A DNA stretch of 64,000 bases from Ruegeria arenilitoris (GCF_013031355.1 NZ_WPZO01000002.1:496001-560000); one strand, 5' to 3'; counted from the first letter of the stretch, positions 18,513 through 28,476 are shown. Made by a program: numbers and translations. Notes: generated by a model from the letters alone, not told the origin.

Positions 18513-19556
18513 ATGATTACATCCACTCCCATTACTTTCCGGCACAAACTGTTGGAGCATGTGGTACGTGCGATTGCACGCGCGCCAATGCCGATACTGA
18601 AGATTATTGCGGGGAAGCCGGTAGAAGTAGAAGGCAAACGCCTTGACCCGTTGATGCAGATTATTTGTCAGAAGTTTGCGCCAGATCCACAAAATCCTCC
18701 ACCTCTGGAAGCCAAACGAAAGGACCTGGATATCCGCGGAGCATGGCTGGCTCACAAAATAGATCCGAATGTATCCATCAAAACCCTGACCATTCCTGGA
18801 CCCGGTGGCGACATCAAGTGTGAGTTGCATTGCCCTTCAGGACTGCCTTCTTCGGGCCGTGCAATTATTCATTTTCACGGTGGGGGTCACGTAATGGGAT
18901 CGCCTCAAAGCCATCGCAGAACCAGCAATCGAATGGCCAAGGATACGCAAAGTATCGTGGTCGTCCCTGACTATCGTCTTGCTCCGGAAAACCCGTTTCC
19001 CGCAGCGATCGAGGACTGCCTCGCAGTTTTCGATTTTGTGGCCGAAAACCATCAGGAGTTAGGCATCGATCCAACCAAGATCGCTTTAGCAGGTGGCAGC
19101 GCTGGTGGTAATTTGGCGGCTGTGGTTGCCAACCACCGCCGATCAGCCCCCGTCCGACCACGCCTGCAGATTCTTTGGTATCCAAATACCGAGCGATCAA
19201 CGGCGCGACAATCTTTTGAAACTCTCGGATCCGGGTTCCTTTTGGACTTGAACGAGATTCAAGAATTCAACGATGCATACTCGCCGGATCCGAAGAACCT
19301 AATGAATCCGCTTGCCACACCTGCATCCGATGATTTGACTGGCGTGTGCCCAGCCATCATTTTGGCAGCGGGATTCGACCCGTATCTGGACGACAATCTG
19401 GCCTATGCTGAGCGACTGCGACAGGCCGGCGCCAACGTAGAAATACGGGTCTACGCGAGCCTTATCCACGGGTTCACCGGCATGTCCGAGTTATCACGGG
19501 GCGCCCGCGAAGCCTGGATCGATACGATGGCGTTGATAAACAAAGCACTCAATTGA
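18513..19556 (+). CDS. Alpha/beta-hydrolase, hormone-sensitive lipase (family IV) type esterase
   Basis: A 347-residue protein from ATG 18513, chosen because family similarity starts just after; the ribosome site is weak. The oxyanion-hole motif HGGG is at 122-125, the nucleophile Ser196 lies in GGSAGG (a variant of the usual GDSAGG), and Asp289 (GFDP) and His319 (IHGF) complete the triad. These enzymes hydrolyse short acyl esters in the cytoplasm. It converges on two cytochrome P450 genes; a joint role in breaking down or modifying a small lipid or terpene-like compound is possible but unproven. Confidence 0.9.
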   Translation: MITSTPITFRHKLLEHVVRAIARAPMPILKIIAGKPVEVEGKRLDPLMQIICQKFAPDPQNPPPLEAKRKDLDIRGAWLAHKIDPNVSIKTLTIPGPGGDIKCELHCPSGLPSSGRAIIHFHGGGHVMGSPQSHRRTSNRMAKDTQSIVVVPDYRLAPENPFPAAIEDCLAVFDFVAENHQELGIDPTKIALAGGSAGGNLAAVVANHRRSAPVRPRLQILWYPNTERSTARQSFETLGSGFLLDLNEIQEFNDAYSPDPKNLMNPLATPASDDLTGVCPAIILAAGFDPYLDDNLAYAERLRQAGANVEIRVYASLIHGFTGMSELSRGAREAWIDTMALINKALN

Positions 19557-19624
19557 GCATGTGGTATATTGTTCAATTGGTTGTTTGAGGGGTTTGTCCG
19601 GCCTACCGCCCATTATAACAAAGG

Positions 19625-20998
19625 CTACTTTCTTGGCGTTACATACAGCTTCACCCCTCCGGCCGGACGAAGCACGATACGAGATGTCGGATAAGGTGTA
19701 TGACCTTCTACAGGTTTTATCTCATTCGACCTGACTATCGAGGCGAGGATAGAGACAGCTTCCAGCATTGAAAGTCCCATTCCAATACAAATCCGGGGTC
19801 CGCCCGAGAACGGAATGAACTGAAAACGATGATGGCCTTTGGCTCGGTCCGGTGCGAACCGCTCAGGTTCGAACCTGTTGGGATTATCCCAAAGCTTTTC
19901 GTGCCGGTGCATCGGATATGTAGCCAGAACCACGGTGTCGCCGCGGCGAACAGAGGTGCCATCCGGGAACGTCACGTCCTCTAAGGCAACCCTTTCCTGC
20001 GCATAGACCGGCGGGAATAGTCGCATCGCCTCTTTCACAACCATTTCGTGTTTTTTCAGCTTGCCGATATGATCCGGCTGTAGTGGGGCATCGCCGCAGA
20101 TATCGTTCACTTCCTCCAGCAGCTTCTCCTGCCACTCTGGACTTCTGGCCAACAGATACATTGCCCACGAAAGGGTCAAAGCTACAGTTTCATGGCCTGC
20201 GCTAATGAAAGTAATAAGGTTGTCTCGGACCTCGATGTCGGACAAGCCAGTCCCTGTGTCTTGGTCGCTAGCTGAAATCAGCATACTCAACAGGTCTTCG
20301 CTTTCCACACCGGAACGACGGCGGTGCCTGATAATCCTTGTGCACTCCTCCCGCAGACGCTCAACCGCGTCCCTGCCTTTTCGTGCCCAGGGTTTCGGCA
20401 AGTCGCGCGTAATTTTGAAGAGATCAAAGAAATCAATCCGGCCGTTATACTCAAGATACAGGTCGATATCTTTGGATATCGCTTCGGCGTTCAAATCAGA
20501 CCCTTCACCCGACAGCAGCGTTTGCACGATAATCTTGAGCGATGCCCTGTCCATCTTTTCGAATACATCGACAGGTCCTTGTTCCAATGAAAGCAAGTCG
20601 GCTGTCTCGTCCGCGATGCGGATAATGCCGGGCAAGAGCTTGTTCAGATGAATCGAGCGGAAAATCGGAGACGTGGCCTTGCGCTGAAACTTCCAGCGTT
20701 CCCCTTCGATTGTAAGCAACCCCTCGCCACCCGCACGTTTGAGAATTGACTGCCAGATTTCTGAACGTGGAAACAGGGTGTAGTTCTTTAGTAGCACGTC
20801 CTGAACAATGTCTGGATCGGTTACGTGCACATAGCGCTTGCCGAAGAAATTCACTTCATGCGTGAACTCTTCGTACAGCTTGCGAGGCCATATCTCGACT
20901 GGATTTCTGAACATTCTCCTGAGAAGGGCAAAGTTCGATGCGCCTTCAGGCAGGGTGTCCACTGTGACTGGTTCAAAAGGCTTGTGATCGATGTTCAT
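19625..20998 (-). CDS. Cytochrome P450 (downstream copy)
   Basis: A 457-residue soluble P450. The I-helix oxygen-binding motif is AGHET, the K-helix ExxR is EAMR (KEAMRLFPP), and the haem loop is FSGGPRICIG with the ligand Cys404. The start ATG at 20998 has AGGA upstream. It is the second gene of a tandem pair with the paralogue at 21036-22406, 37 bases apart, sharing length and N-terminal pattern (FEPVTV). No ferredoxin or reductase gene is adjacent, so electrons come from elsewhere. The layout resembles bacterial CYP families acting on lipids or terpenoids; substrate unknown. Confidence 0.95.
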   Translation of the reverse strand: MNIDHKPFEPVTVDTLPEGASNFALLRRMFRNPVEIWPRKLYEEFTHEVNFFGKRYVHVTDPDIVQDVLLKNYTLFPRSEIWQSILKRAGGEGLLTIEGERWKFQRKATSPIFRSIHLNKLLPGIIRIADETADLLSLEQGPVDVFEKMDRASLKIIVQTLLSGEGSDLNAEAISKDIDLYLEYNGRIDFFDLFKITRDLPKPWARKGRDAVERLREECTRIIRHRRRSGVESEDLLSMLISASDQDTGTGLSDIEVRDNLITFISAGHETVALTLSWAMYLLARSPEWQEKLLEEVNDICGDAPLQPDHIGKLKKHEMVVKEAMRLFPPVYAQERVALEDVTFPDGTSVRRGDTVVLATYPMHRHEKLWDNPNRFEPERFAPDRAKGHHRFQFIPFSGGPRICIGMGLSMLEAVSILASIVRSNEIKPVEGHTPYPTSRIVLRPAGGVKLYVTPRK

Positions 20999-21035
20999 TA
21001 CGTGTCCTGATCTGATCGCTTCCGAGCCCGAAGCG

Positions 21036-22406
21036 TCAACGACGTGGCGAAACGCGCAGTTTCATACCACCTTCTGCGTGAAGGGTTATGCGTGAATTGG
21101 GATATGGGACAAAGCCTTCGACCGGTGCCAGCCTTACCGTGCGGACGACGCTGGCGAGGATGGCTGTGGCTTCGAACATCGCGTATTTCAAGCCACTGCA
21201 AATACGCGGCCCAGCCGAAAACGGGATATACTGAAACCGATGGTATGACGACATCCTTTTCACATCAAACCGGCACGGTTCAAAGTGGTTGGGCCGTTCC
21301 CAGAGCTTCTTGTGTCTGTGCATGGGATATGTGGCCAGAAAGACCATATCGCCTTTTCTGAGTTTCAACCCATTAATCTCGACATTTGCTGCGGCAACGC
21401 GGTGCATGCCCTGGCACGGAGGGTACAGCCGCATCGCCTCTTTCAGAACCATCTCATGCTTATTTAATTGCCCTAAGTTATCGGCAGTCAATGGGGCTTC
21501 ACCCAAGACTTCTGAAAGTTCATCCACCAATTGCTCTTGCCAATAGGGGCTGTTCGCCAACAGATAGAACGTCCATGCGATCGCGTGTGACGTAGTCTCC
21601 CGGCCTGCGCCGATAAACGTCACGATATTATCCCTCAACTCAATTTCAGACAGTTTCTTTCCGGTTTCCGGATCTTGCGCAGCCAACAAAAGAGAAAGCA
21701 GATCATCGGTTGCGTTGCTGGATTTTCTACGGTTGGACAGTGCATTCATGGCATCGCCTCTAAGCCGCTCTGCCGCTTTCACCCCCGCGCGCGCCCACGG
21801 TTTGGGAAGATTTCTTGTCGCTTCGAACAAATCCAATGGGTCGACTTTTGCAACAAAAGCCAGAAGCTTGTGAACATCGTCAGAGATGCGTTCATAGTCC
21901 AGATTACCTTCTTCACCCGAGAGCAACGTGTTTGCAATCGTTTCAAAGGTCGCCTTTGAAATAGAGGGCAAGACATCAATTTCGCCGGGATTGGATCTAA
22001 ACTGCTGCGCAACCTCTTCGCCCACCGCAATCATATGCGGAAGCAGGTTTGACAGGCTCTTGTGTTGAAAGACCGGAGCCGTGGCCTTGCGTAGAAACTT
22101 CCATTCTGCACCCTCTGCCGTCAGCAAGCCCCTTCCTATGGATCGTGACATTATCGATTGTGCGATTTCCGGCTTTGGAAAAACCGGCTGCTGACTTAGC
22201 AAAACGCCCTTTACGATTTCCGGATCGCTGGTCAGGACAACACGGTTACCAAGGATTTGTTTTTCGAAGATAAAGTCTTCGTACAAGGAGTCCGGCCAGC
22301 CCTCGACGGGGTTTTGCATTACCTTTCTGAGTACTGAAAAGGCTGACGCATTTCTTTGTATCGGTTTTACGGTGACCGGTTCAAAACTCTCAGTTTCCGC
22401 TAACAT
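21036..22406 (-). CDS. Cytochrome P450 (upstream copy)
   Basis: A 456-residue P450, paralogous to its downstream neighbour across the whole length. I-helix AGRET, K-helix EAMR (KEAMRLYPP), haem loop FSAGPRICSG with Cys403. The start is ATG 22406 with AAAGGAC upstream. The two copies differ at the I-helix (AGRET against AGHET) and in the substrate-recognition stretches, so they are diverged duplicates with probably different or sequential substrates. The 723-base region upstream has no gene and should contain the promoter. Confidence 0.95.
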   Translation of the reverse strand: MLAETESFEPVTVKPIQRNASAFSVLRKVMQNPVEGWPDSLYEDFIFEKQILGNRVVLTSDPEIVKGVLLSQQPVFPKPEIAQSIMSRSIGRGLLTAEGAEWKFLRKATAPVFQHKSLSNLLPHMIAVGEEVAQQFRSNPGEIDVLPSISKATFETIANTLLSGEEGNLDYERISDDVHKLLAFVAKVDPLDLFEATRNLPKPWARAGVKAAERLRGDAMNALSNRRKSSNATDDLLSLLLAAQDPETGKKLSEIELRDNIVTFIGAGRETTSHAIAWTFYLLANSPYWQEQLVDELSEVLGEAPLTADNLGQLNKHEMVLKEAMRLYPPCQGMHRVAAANVEINGLKLRKGDMVFLATYPMHRHKKLWERPNHFEPCRFDVKRMSSYHRFQYIPFSAGPRICSGLKYAMFEATAILASVVRTVRLAPVEGFVPYPNSRITLHAEGGMKLRVSPRR

Positions 22407-23129
22407 TCATTCAATTCTTGTCAGACGTCCTTTGAACCCAACTCTGTGAATACACAGAGGTTGCAAGAACTTATGTTTATACCACCCTGGGTCGTGCTAA
22501 CTTACTTTGTCTGAGTTGACAAGATTTTGCGTTCACACCTTAAGCGCGATCATCGGTCGCCGCCCGAAAAAATACAGTCTCAGCCGTGGATCTGTCTCTG
22601 GGGTACGGTAACGAGACCCATTGTCATTTTTTAAGCGATGAGGCTCTTAGTTTTCTTTGAAGAATGTCCGCTTCGGGGAAGCCGCGGCACAGCATTTGGG
22701 ATAAACTTCAACAGCGGCTCTGGGGCGTTTACAACTTTGGGACGCCAGGGCGGATTCCGGACCTTCTCTGCAGGTGCGAGCCGATCACATTTCAACATTG
22801 GAAGCTGACATTCATATGGGCCCGGAACGGGGAGCATCTCTACGCCGCCGCGAGCCGACTTCGAGCCCTTACCGGATATAGCCGAGCGATCCGCTAGCTG
22901 CGAGTGCGCAAGGCTGCTTACCAACACTTTGCCGACCTTGCCCCCTAGGTGTCGGTCAATAGTGTGAGTGAAATGACCAAATGTCGGTTGCGAGCCCACT
23001 TTGACCGATGCTGCTCTGGGTCCAAATGACAGTTTTGGTGTGGAAAGCGCGCCCTCGTGAGCAGGTGTTTTCCCGCAAGTTCTTGTAAGGATCGGGAGGC
23101 AAGGATTGATGCCTCCCGAGAATTGATTT
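22407..23129. other. Intergenic region with repeat-like patches
   Basis: Holds the presumed promoter of the P450 pair at its left end. Between about 22970 and 23040 there is a repeat-like patch (AAATGTCGGTTGCGAGCCC, GATGCTGCTCTGGGTCC). A long minus-strand open frame here shows no family features. Confidence 0.4.
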
Positions 23130-24704
23130 CTACTGTGACATCCCGCCTTCGGTCGAAATCTGTTCTTCGACGTGAGACTGATTGGTGACGTCTGATCCCC
23201 GTGGAGGATAGTCCTTAAACGTAGACAGGTGGTTTTGGACGATTTTGGCAGCAGGACCAAACGCCCACATCTTGTTGCCCATCCAGCGCGTATACATCCC
23301 CGATTCTTCGGCCGCTTTTTCGTAGGGATCGCGACGCAGATTGAACAGCAAGGGAGCGTTCAGTTCCTCCTTGGGGCCAGCCCAACCTTCGGTTTGGATC
23401 GTGAAATGTGCTTTCCAGTCACCGTGGCGCACAGCCTGCAAGTCTGGACCCTCGTAGTAGATGATCTCGTCCCGGTTACTCTCGCCCTCACCAGTCAGGA
23501 ATGACAGTTGATTGTATCCATCCAGATGCACCTGATAACCCTCGTAGCCCTCCAGCAATGATCCGGCCAGATCGTCAGGCCCTCCGGCGGCAGCAACAAG
23601 GGTCGGCATCCAGTCAAGCCCGGCAAAAATTCCGTTGCTCACGGTTCCGGCCGGGACTTTTCCGGGCCAGCGAATGATGGCAGGGACGCGGAAGCCGCCT
23701 TCCCAGGTTGTGCCTTTTTCGCCATGGAATGGTGTTGTTCCACCGTCGGGCCAGGTCATGGTTTCGGGACCATTGTCAGACGTAAAGACAACAATCGTGT
23801 TGTCCGAGACGCCCAGTTCGTCCAGCCGGGCCATGACTTTGCCCACGTTGTCGTCGAGCTCTTTCATGACGACGTCCTGCAAACCGCGGCCATCCCCTAA
23901 CATGGCTTCGAATTCGGGGCTCAAATGTGTCCAGACATGCGCCCGCGCCGGCGCCATCCAGACAAAGAATGGCGTGTCGCTGTCGACCGCGCGATTGATG
24001 AAATCCAGTGTATGGGCAGTCACCTCGTCGTCCAGTGTCTTTTGCCGTTCAGGCGGAGCCGGGCCATCGTCGATGATGCGTTGCTTGCCAACGAGACCCC
24101 AGCGCGGATCTACAGTTTCATCGACTGTATCCGTGGCGTACGCGTGAATGATATTCCGCGGGCCAAATGTGTCGTTGAATTTCTGATCTTTCGGCCAGTC
24201 CGGATCGGATGTGTATTCCATCGCGTTCAGATGATATAGCCAGCCCCAATATTCATCAAAACCCTTCACCGTCGGCAGGAATTTGTTCATATCCCCCAAG
24301 TGGTTCTTGCCAAATTGCCCGGTCGTGTAGCCCAGAGATTTCAACATATTGGCCAAAGTGGGATCATCCTCGCTAAGGCCTTTTTCAGGATCTCCAGGCA
24401 GACCAACAGTGTGCATCCCCGTTCGAACCGGCAATTGTCCGGTGATAAAGGCGGATCGCCCAGCCGTACAGCTTGGCTGAGCATAGTAATCCGTCAAACG
24501 CATGCCATCGGCGGCCAGCTGATCAAGATTAGGGGTTTTGATGCTTTTCACGCCCTGATGATAGCTGCCAAGGCTGGCCCAGCCGACATCGTCGGCCATG
24601 ATGACAAGGATATTGGGTTGGTCGGTTTCGGCCAAAACCGGCATTGCACAGACTGTCGCCGTGGCAAGCGTGGCGGAAATCGCAATAGGTCGAAGTATGA
24701 ACAT
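23130..24704 (-). CDS. Periplasmic arylsulfatase
   Basis: A 524-residue sulfatase with a signal peptide (MFILRPIAISATLATATVCA, cleavage near residue 25). The start ATG 24704 is preceded by AGAGG. The metal pair DD is at 38-39 (MADDVGW). The signature is Cys79 in CTAGR, the Ala-type variant (C-x-A-x-R) of the formylglycine site, followed by SAFITG. Later blocks FGKNHLGD and FTSDNGPE carry the remaining active-site residues. It removes sulfate from an organic ester in the periplasm. A LysR-type regulator gene diverges 139 bases away, suggesting substrate-responsive control. Confidence 0.94.
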   Translation of the reverse strand: MFILRPIAISATLATATVCAMPVLAETDQPNILVIMADDVGWASLGSYHQGVKSIKTPNLDQLAADGMRLTDYYAQPSCTAGRSAFITGQLPVRTGMHTVGLPGDPEKGLSEDDPTLANMLKSLGYTTGQFGKNHLGDMNKFLPTVKGFDEYWGWLYHLNAMEYTSDPDWPKDQKFNDTFGPRNIIHAYATDTVDETVDPRWGLVGKQRIIDDGPAPPERQKTLDDEVTAHTLDFINRAVDSDTPFFVWMAPARAHVWTHLSPEFEAMLGDGRGLQDVVMKELDDNVGKVMARLDELGVSDNTIVVFTSDNGPETMTWPDGGTTPFHGEKGTTWEGGFRVPAIIRWPGKVPAGTVSNGIFAGLDWMPTLVAAAGGPDDLAGSLLEGYEGYQVHLDGYNQLSFLTGEGESNRDEIIYYEGPDLQAVRHGDWKAHFTIQTEGWAGPKEELNAPLLFNLRRDPYEKAAEESGMYTRWMGNKMWAFGPAAKIVQNHLSTFKDYPPRGSDVTNQSHVEEQISTEGGMSQ

Positions 24705-24794
24705 TGTAACCTCTGTGGACGTAGAAGACGATATCGAAGGGTCCATCAGGGATAGCGATTGAGACTTTCTCGTCGCAACAGAGCTTTACCATGA

Positions 24795-24809
24795 TTTCAT
24801 AGTGTGAAA
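24795..24809. promoter_or_regulatory. Possible operator in the sulfatase/LysR divergent promoter
   Basis: TTTCA, five bases, TGAAA: a small dyad in the 139-base gap between the divergent sulfatase and LysR genes. LysR regulators usually bind such dyads next to their own gene, but a five-base arm could be chance. Confidence 0.25.
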
Positions 24810-24843
24810 ACTAAAACGCGAAATCTGAAATTAAATTGGCCGT

Positions 24844-25746
24844 ATGATGAACGAAAACGCTTTGACCGCCTTTCTCGCACTGGCTGAAATCGGCAGCTTC
24901 CAAAACGCCGCTCGTGCGATGGGTGTATCCAACGCGTCCTTGTCCCGCTATGTCGGGCAGGCTGAAGAACACACGGGACTTGTTTTGTTCCATCGCAGCC
25001 GAAACAGCAGCACGTTGACACGCGCGGGGCAGGAGTTTTTGCCAATCGCTCAGGCACTGCGCGAAGACCTGAACCGCTATACGACCCGTGTGGCCGGTTT
25101 GCGTGAAACCGGGCCGGGTACTTTGCTGATTGGTTGCGGGCCGTTAACCACAAGAACTTTGATCCTGCCCGTCTTGCGCGCCGTACGAAAGGCAATGCCT
25201 GACCTCCGCTTCCGAATTCTGGTGAGTGCCTACGCACGTCCGCTCGACTTATTGCAGGCGGGGGAATTCGACGTGTTCCTTGGCGATCTGACCTACACAC
25301 CTGAAGCCGAAGATGTCGAGATCATGGTGATGGAGAAACAACCCATCCAGTTTGTTGCTCATCGAGATCATGAGATTCACCAGCGCGGCCCGCAAACTAT
25401 GGTAGGTATTTTTGATTTTCCCTTTGCATCACCGCATCTCCACAAACATTGGAAAACCGCATTGACGAAAGCACTTGGCGGCGGCGCTGAGGCCGTCGAA
25501 AAAGTCAATGCACAGCCGCAAATCGAATGCGACGACTACAATTTCCTGACCGAACTACTGGCCGAGCCTGACTTCATCGTGGGAGGGATGCCGGACACAT
25601 TCGCAGAGCTGATCCGCGCAAAGAAAGTCAAACCGGTGTCCATGAAACAGAACCTGACGTGGAACATTTGCGGCGCGCGCAAGTCGCAGAACACGTCTAC
25701 CGCGGTTGAACGTTTTTGGAATGAGCTTGCCAAGTATCGGGCGTGA
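24844..25746 (+). CDS. LysR-family transcriptional regulator
   Basis: A 300-residue protein. An N-terminal winged helix (residues 1-60; FLALAEIGSFQNAARAMGVS, LSRYVGQAEE, LVLFHRS) is followed by the periplasmic-binding-like effector domain (about 90-295). ATG 24844 and ATG 24847 are both possible starts. It diverges from the periplasmic arylsulfatase gene, the usual arrangement for a LysR activator and its target. The effector may be a sulfate ester or its product; that is inference from position only. Confidence 0.93.
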   Translation: MMNENALTAFLALAEIGSFQNAARAMGVSNASLSRYVGQAEEHTGLVLFHRSRNSSTLTRAGQEFLPIAQALREDLNRYTTRVAGLRETGPGTLLIGCGPLTTRTLILPVLRAVRKAMPDLRFRILVSAYARPLDLLQAGEFDVFLGDLTYTPEAEDVEIMVMEKQPIQFVAHRDHEIHQRGPQTMVGIFDFPFASPHLHKHWKTALTKALGGGAEAVEKVNAQPQIECDDYNFLTELLAEPDFIVGGMPDTFAELIRAKKVKPVSMKQNLTWNICGARKSQNTSTAVERFWNELAKYRA

Positions 25747-26077
25747 TCGGTGGCGGGAGGCATAGAGAGGCCTCAAACTGAAACATCTACTGGCCATATT
25801 AGGTCGCTTTATTGGGGCCGGTAGATTTCCCAAAATTCCGTTTTGATATCGAGTCGCTTTCAAATGCAAACGACCAACGGCAGCAAAGTCCACAGAGCCG
25901 ACCTTGGCTCCCTTTTTGTAAACATCGATTGTCCGGTTTGGGCCCTGAGCCGCCGTTGCCGTCAAACTAGGATGCTGTCAGGGACTTAGGCAGCTAGCAG
26001 CCCAATCCAGACATTGAAGTTAGAGCTTTGTGATTCCGGCTGTGCGGACACTTTTGCCATTCTTCCTATGTCTCTGC
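25747..26077. other. Intergenic region with a degenerate dispersed repeat
   Basis: Convergent-gene gap of 331 bases. The stretch 25865-25985 has repeat-type blocks (CAACGGCAGCAAAGTCC, AGAGCCGACCTTGG, GATTGTCCGGTTTGGGCC) like those near 32700 and 13600. No gene supported. Confidence 0.45.
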
Positions 26078-26464
26078 TCAAAACCATATTTGCCCCAACA
26101 GCCAGAAGCCCATCATTAGGCCGGGTAACAAGGTGACAAGCATCGCCAAACCACGCTTGGCGCTGTCGTAGAGCGCGTAATGCAGTATTCGTCCAGCTAG
26201 AAATACCGCAACCGCGAGCCAGAGCCAGCGCGTGTCGAGGCCCGCATATTCCGAGGCGCCAAGAACTAGAGCAAAAAGTGGCGCATTCTCCATTAAGTTG
26301 CCGTGTATGCGAATGCGCTTAAAGAGCACCAGGTCATCTCCATCTCCTCGCAAAACGCCACCGATCTTGTCCCGGCGCAAACCGACCCAACCAGTCATAG
26401 GAATGAGTATTATTGCCAGCACACTGACGAAGGTGAAGGTCACGGGAAGGAGCATTACTGACAT
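26078..26464 (-). CDS. MAPEG-family membrane protein
   Basis: A 128-residue protein with four membrane helices. The MAPEG signature is visible: KRIRIHGNLMENAPLFALVL, with the conserved Arg, HGN and ExxP of the glutathione-binding loop, and a later RILHYALYD block. The family includes microsomal glutathione transferases and bacterial homologues such as YecN. Its natural substrate is unknown. A TetR-type regulator diverges 149 bases away and probably controls it. ATG 26464 is used here; ATG 26455 is also possible. Confidence 0.86.
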   Translation of the reverse strand: MSVMLLPVTFTFVSVLAIILIPMTGWVGLRRDKIGGVLRGDGDDLVLFKRIRIHGNLMENAPLFALVLGASEYAGLDTRWLWLAVAVFLAGRILHYALYDSAKRGLAMLVTLLPGLMMGFWLLGQIWF

Positions 26465-26613
26465 GATGCCGCGCTGCCGTGATGTGCGAGTAGATTTTCG
26501 GGCATGTTGTAATCTCCTGTTTTCTTCAACGATATGACGAATGACATAAATCTAAATATGATAAAGAACATTTTTTGGTACGATGCTAAGGTAAGCTAAA
26601 CTCGGAGAGAGTG

Positions 26614-27210
26614 ATGCCATACAGCGCTGAACATAAACAGAAAACACGCAAGAAGATTGTTGAGGCCGCCCGTATTCTGTTCAATAGGCACGGTTTTAAC
26701 GGTGTATCAATTGATATGGTGATGAAGGAAGCCGGGCTGACACGCGGCGGCTTTTACAACCACTTCAAAAATAAGGAAGAGCTATTCAGCGAAGCGATTA
26801 AGAGCTTTCTGATGGGACGGGGAGCTGAGTGGCGAGAAGAGGCCGGTGTCGACGTTTCCAACCTGAAACCCGAGATGGTCCATCAAATGATCAACGCCTA
26901 TCTGTCTCCAGAACATCTTGGAGATCTGGATGGCCAATGCCCAATGATCGCTTTGCCGTCTGATATTTCCAGAGGCGGGGTTGAAGCACAGAAGTCATTT
27001 CAAATCCTGCTGGAAGCAATGGTTTCATTGTTCGAAACCAACATGAACCATGACGAGACGACCAACCGCCAATGGGCGCAAGCCATCAGCGCGCTTTGCA
27101 TTGGTGGGATGGTGATTTCCAGAGCTCTACCCGATTCAGGACTTGCGAAGCAGGTACGCCTTGCGTCATGCCAATCGGCAAATTTCCTTTTAAGCCAAAG
27201 TCAAACCTAG
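26614..27210 (+). CDS. TetR-family transcriptional regulator
   Basis: A 198-residue protein from ATG 26614, with GGAGAG about six bases upstream; a GTG directly before it would be too close to that site. The N-terminal HTH is classic (KIVEAARILFNRHGFNG, VMKEAGLTRGGFYNHFKNKEEL, residues 12-60). The ligand domain contains the CPMIALPSD block common in a subgroup of TetR proteins that sense electrophiles. It diverges from the MAPEG gene, fitting a detoxification switch. Confidence 0.92.
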   Translation: MPYSAEHKQKTRKKIVEAARILFNRHGFNGVSIDMVMKEAGLTRGGFYNHFKNKEELFSEAIKSFLMGRGAEWREEAGVDVSNLKPEMVHQMINAYLSPEHLGDLDGQCPMIALPSDISRGGVEAQKSFQILLEAMVSLFETNMNHDETTNRQWAQAISALCIGGMVISRALPDSGLAKQVRLASCQSANFLLSQSQT

Positions 27211-27224
27211 CTCTCGCGAAAGCG

Positions 27225-27354
27225 GAGTTTCGTTCTTAGTGCAGCATTGGTTAGTTTGGGGTCGAAGTGACCGTTCGCTACTGCTCCCATCTGTGACGGG
27301 TGACAGCCCGAAGCAGACCTTCAAAACTGAACTTTGCAATGCCAACTTTGCGGG
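27225..27354 (+). repeat. Degenerate dispersed repeat, two adjoining modules
   Basis: The first module (about 27225-27290: GTGCAGCAT, AGTTTGGGGTCGAAG, CGTTCG) matches the right half of the 51.5 kb copy (TGCAGCAT, GTTTGGGTTCGAAG, TGTTCG). The second (27301-27354: GACAGCCCGAAGCAGACCTT, CTTTGCA, CTTTGCGG) matches 49066-49120. It is non-coding, in the gap after the TetR gene. Confidence 0.5.
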
Positions 27355-27452
27355 TATGCCCATTCATTCGCATTCACCACTGGAATGCCCGTAACCGGCC
27401 CGGCCGAGCATATTCGGCTAAGAGTCCATTAGAACAAATTTAAAGCAGTTTC

Positions 27453-28392
27453 TTAATTGGGTTTTGTGAGAAATACGCTGGTTTCAGGGTTCAGATCATC
27501 ATTCGGATCCGTCAAAACGCCAGCTGGAAAGGAAACCAAGATAGGTCGATCCTTTGTATCAAGGCAGAACATGTGGTTATTGTCCCCGTCACCCAGGTCG
27601 GCAAGCGCTGCGGGGTGTAACTGTGCGTTGAGATCCATTTTCGGCCTCTACAATGATACTGTACAGGTCACGTTCCACATCGCCAGATTCCTTGCCGTTC
27701 GCCAGCGTAACGCCACCCGCCCAAGTTACTCTAATGGCTTGTACGATGTTGTCACTTGGACAAAGGCTTCCTCTGGTGCGACGTGGCCCCAAGTTTCCAA
27801 CCAAAGTCCAATCCTCAACAACCTCGGCAAAGATCAATGACGGCCCGTCTTCCAGCGGAGTCACGGCTACAGTGGCACCTCGAAAATCAAGCCTTCCATC
27901 GATGGAATGAAGGTGTCCAATAACGTCGACTTCAACCGGTGGATCCTCGGAAGCGTTCCCAAAATCCCCGATGAGAAGCACCGTGCGCATTTCACCGGGA
28001 TCGGTAGCGGGCAACACTGACACGCAGTGCATTGTTCCGATCTGGCCTGACTTTGTTACAACTCTGAAGTCACCTGCCTGCATAGTTTCCAGATCTATCT
28101 CGGTTGAAAAAATTACAGGCATCCCGTGTCTGCCCCTGGAACCTCTGCAAATGAGATTAGCTACTCGAGGTAACGACTCGAGCCCGTGGAAAGCGTAAAG
28201 CAACTCGGCATCTTGTCCTCCGGCTGAACTCGGCAATCCGAGTTCTGGGGTTGTATCTTCAAGTTCTCGACTTGAGACGTCCTGCGCGAATAAAGCTGTG
28301 CCTAACAATACAAACGCTGTGGCAGGTGCGAGCAATCTGATCGCTTGACTCCATTTCCTAAACTGCTTCAGCAATAGGGTATTTATCCACAT
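27453..28392 (-). pseudogene. Secreted protein of unknown function, split by a one-base frameshift
   Basis: ATG 28392 (AGGAC upstream) begins a signal peptide (about residues 1-37, ending LLGTALFA). The frame ends early at 27589. The other frame continues with sensible protein (AALADLGDGDNNHMFCLDTKD ... SVFLTKPN) to a stop at 27453. The switch falls at a run of four G (27612-27615, plus strand); removing one restores TVTP-AALADLG. It could be a real inactivation, a sequencing error, or slippage. The protein is rich in beta-type sequence and has no domain I recognise. It sits last in the metallo-hydrolase / GTPase operon, so it may act with them in the periplasm. Confidence 0.72.
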
Positions 28393-28476
28393 TTGGTCCT
28401 CGGCGCTGCGGGCTTTCGAGCTGTAACGGGCTGGAAAATAAGAAAAACAGGCAAACAAGTTTTGTCGAACTTGCCG

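Noticed and set aside
19550-19579. Inverted repeat CAATTGA / TCAATTG after the esterase gene
   Set aside because: Seven-base AT-rich arms with a long loop and no T run; too weak to call a terminator.
22631-23260. Minus-strand open frame of 209 codons
   Set aside because: It overlaps the sulfatase end and repeat-like patches and shows no protein features.
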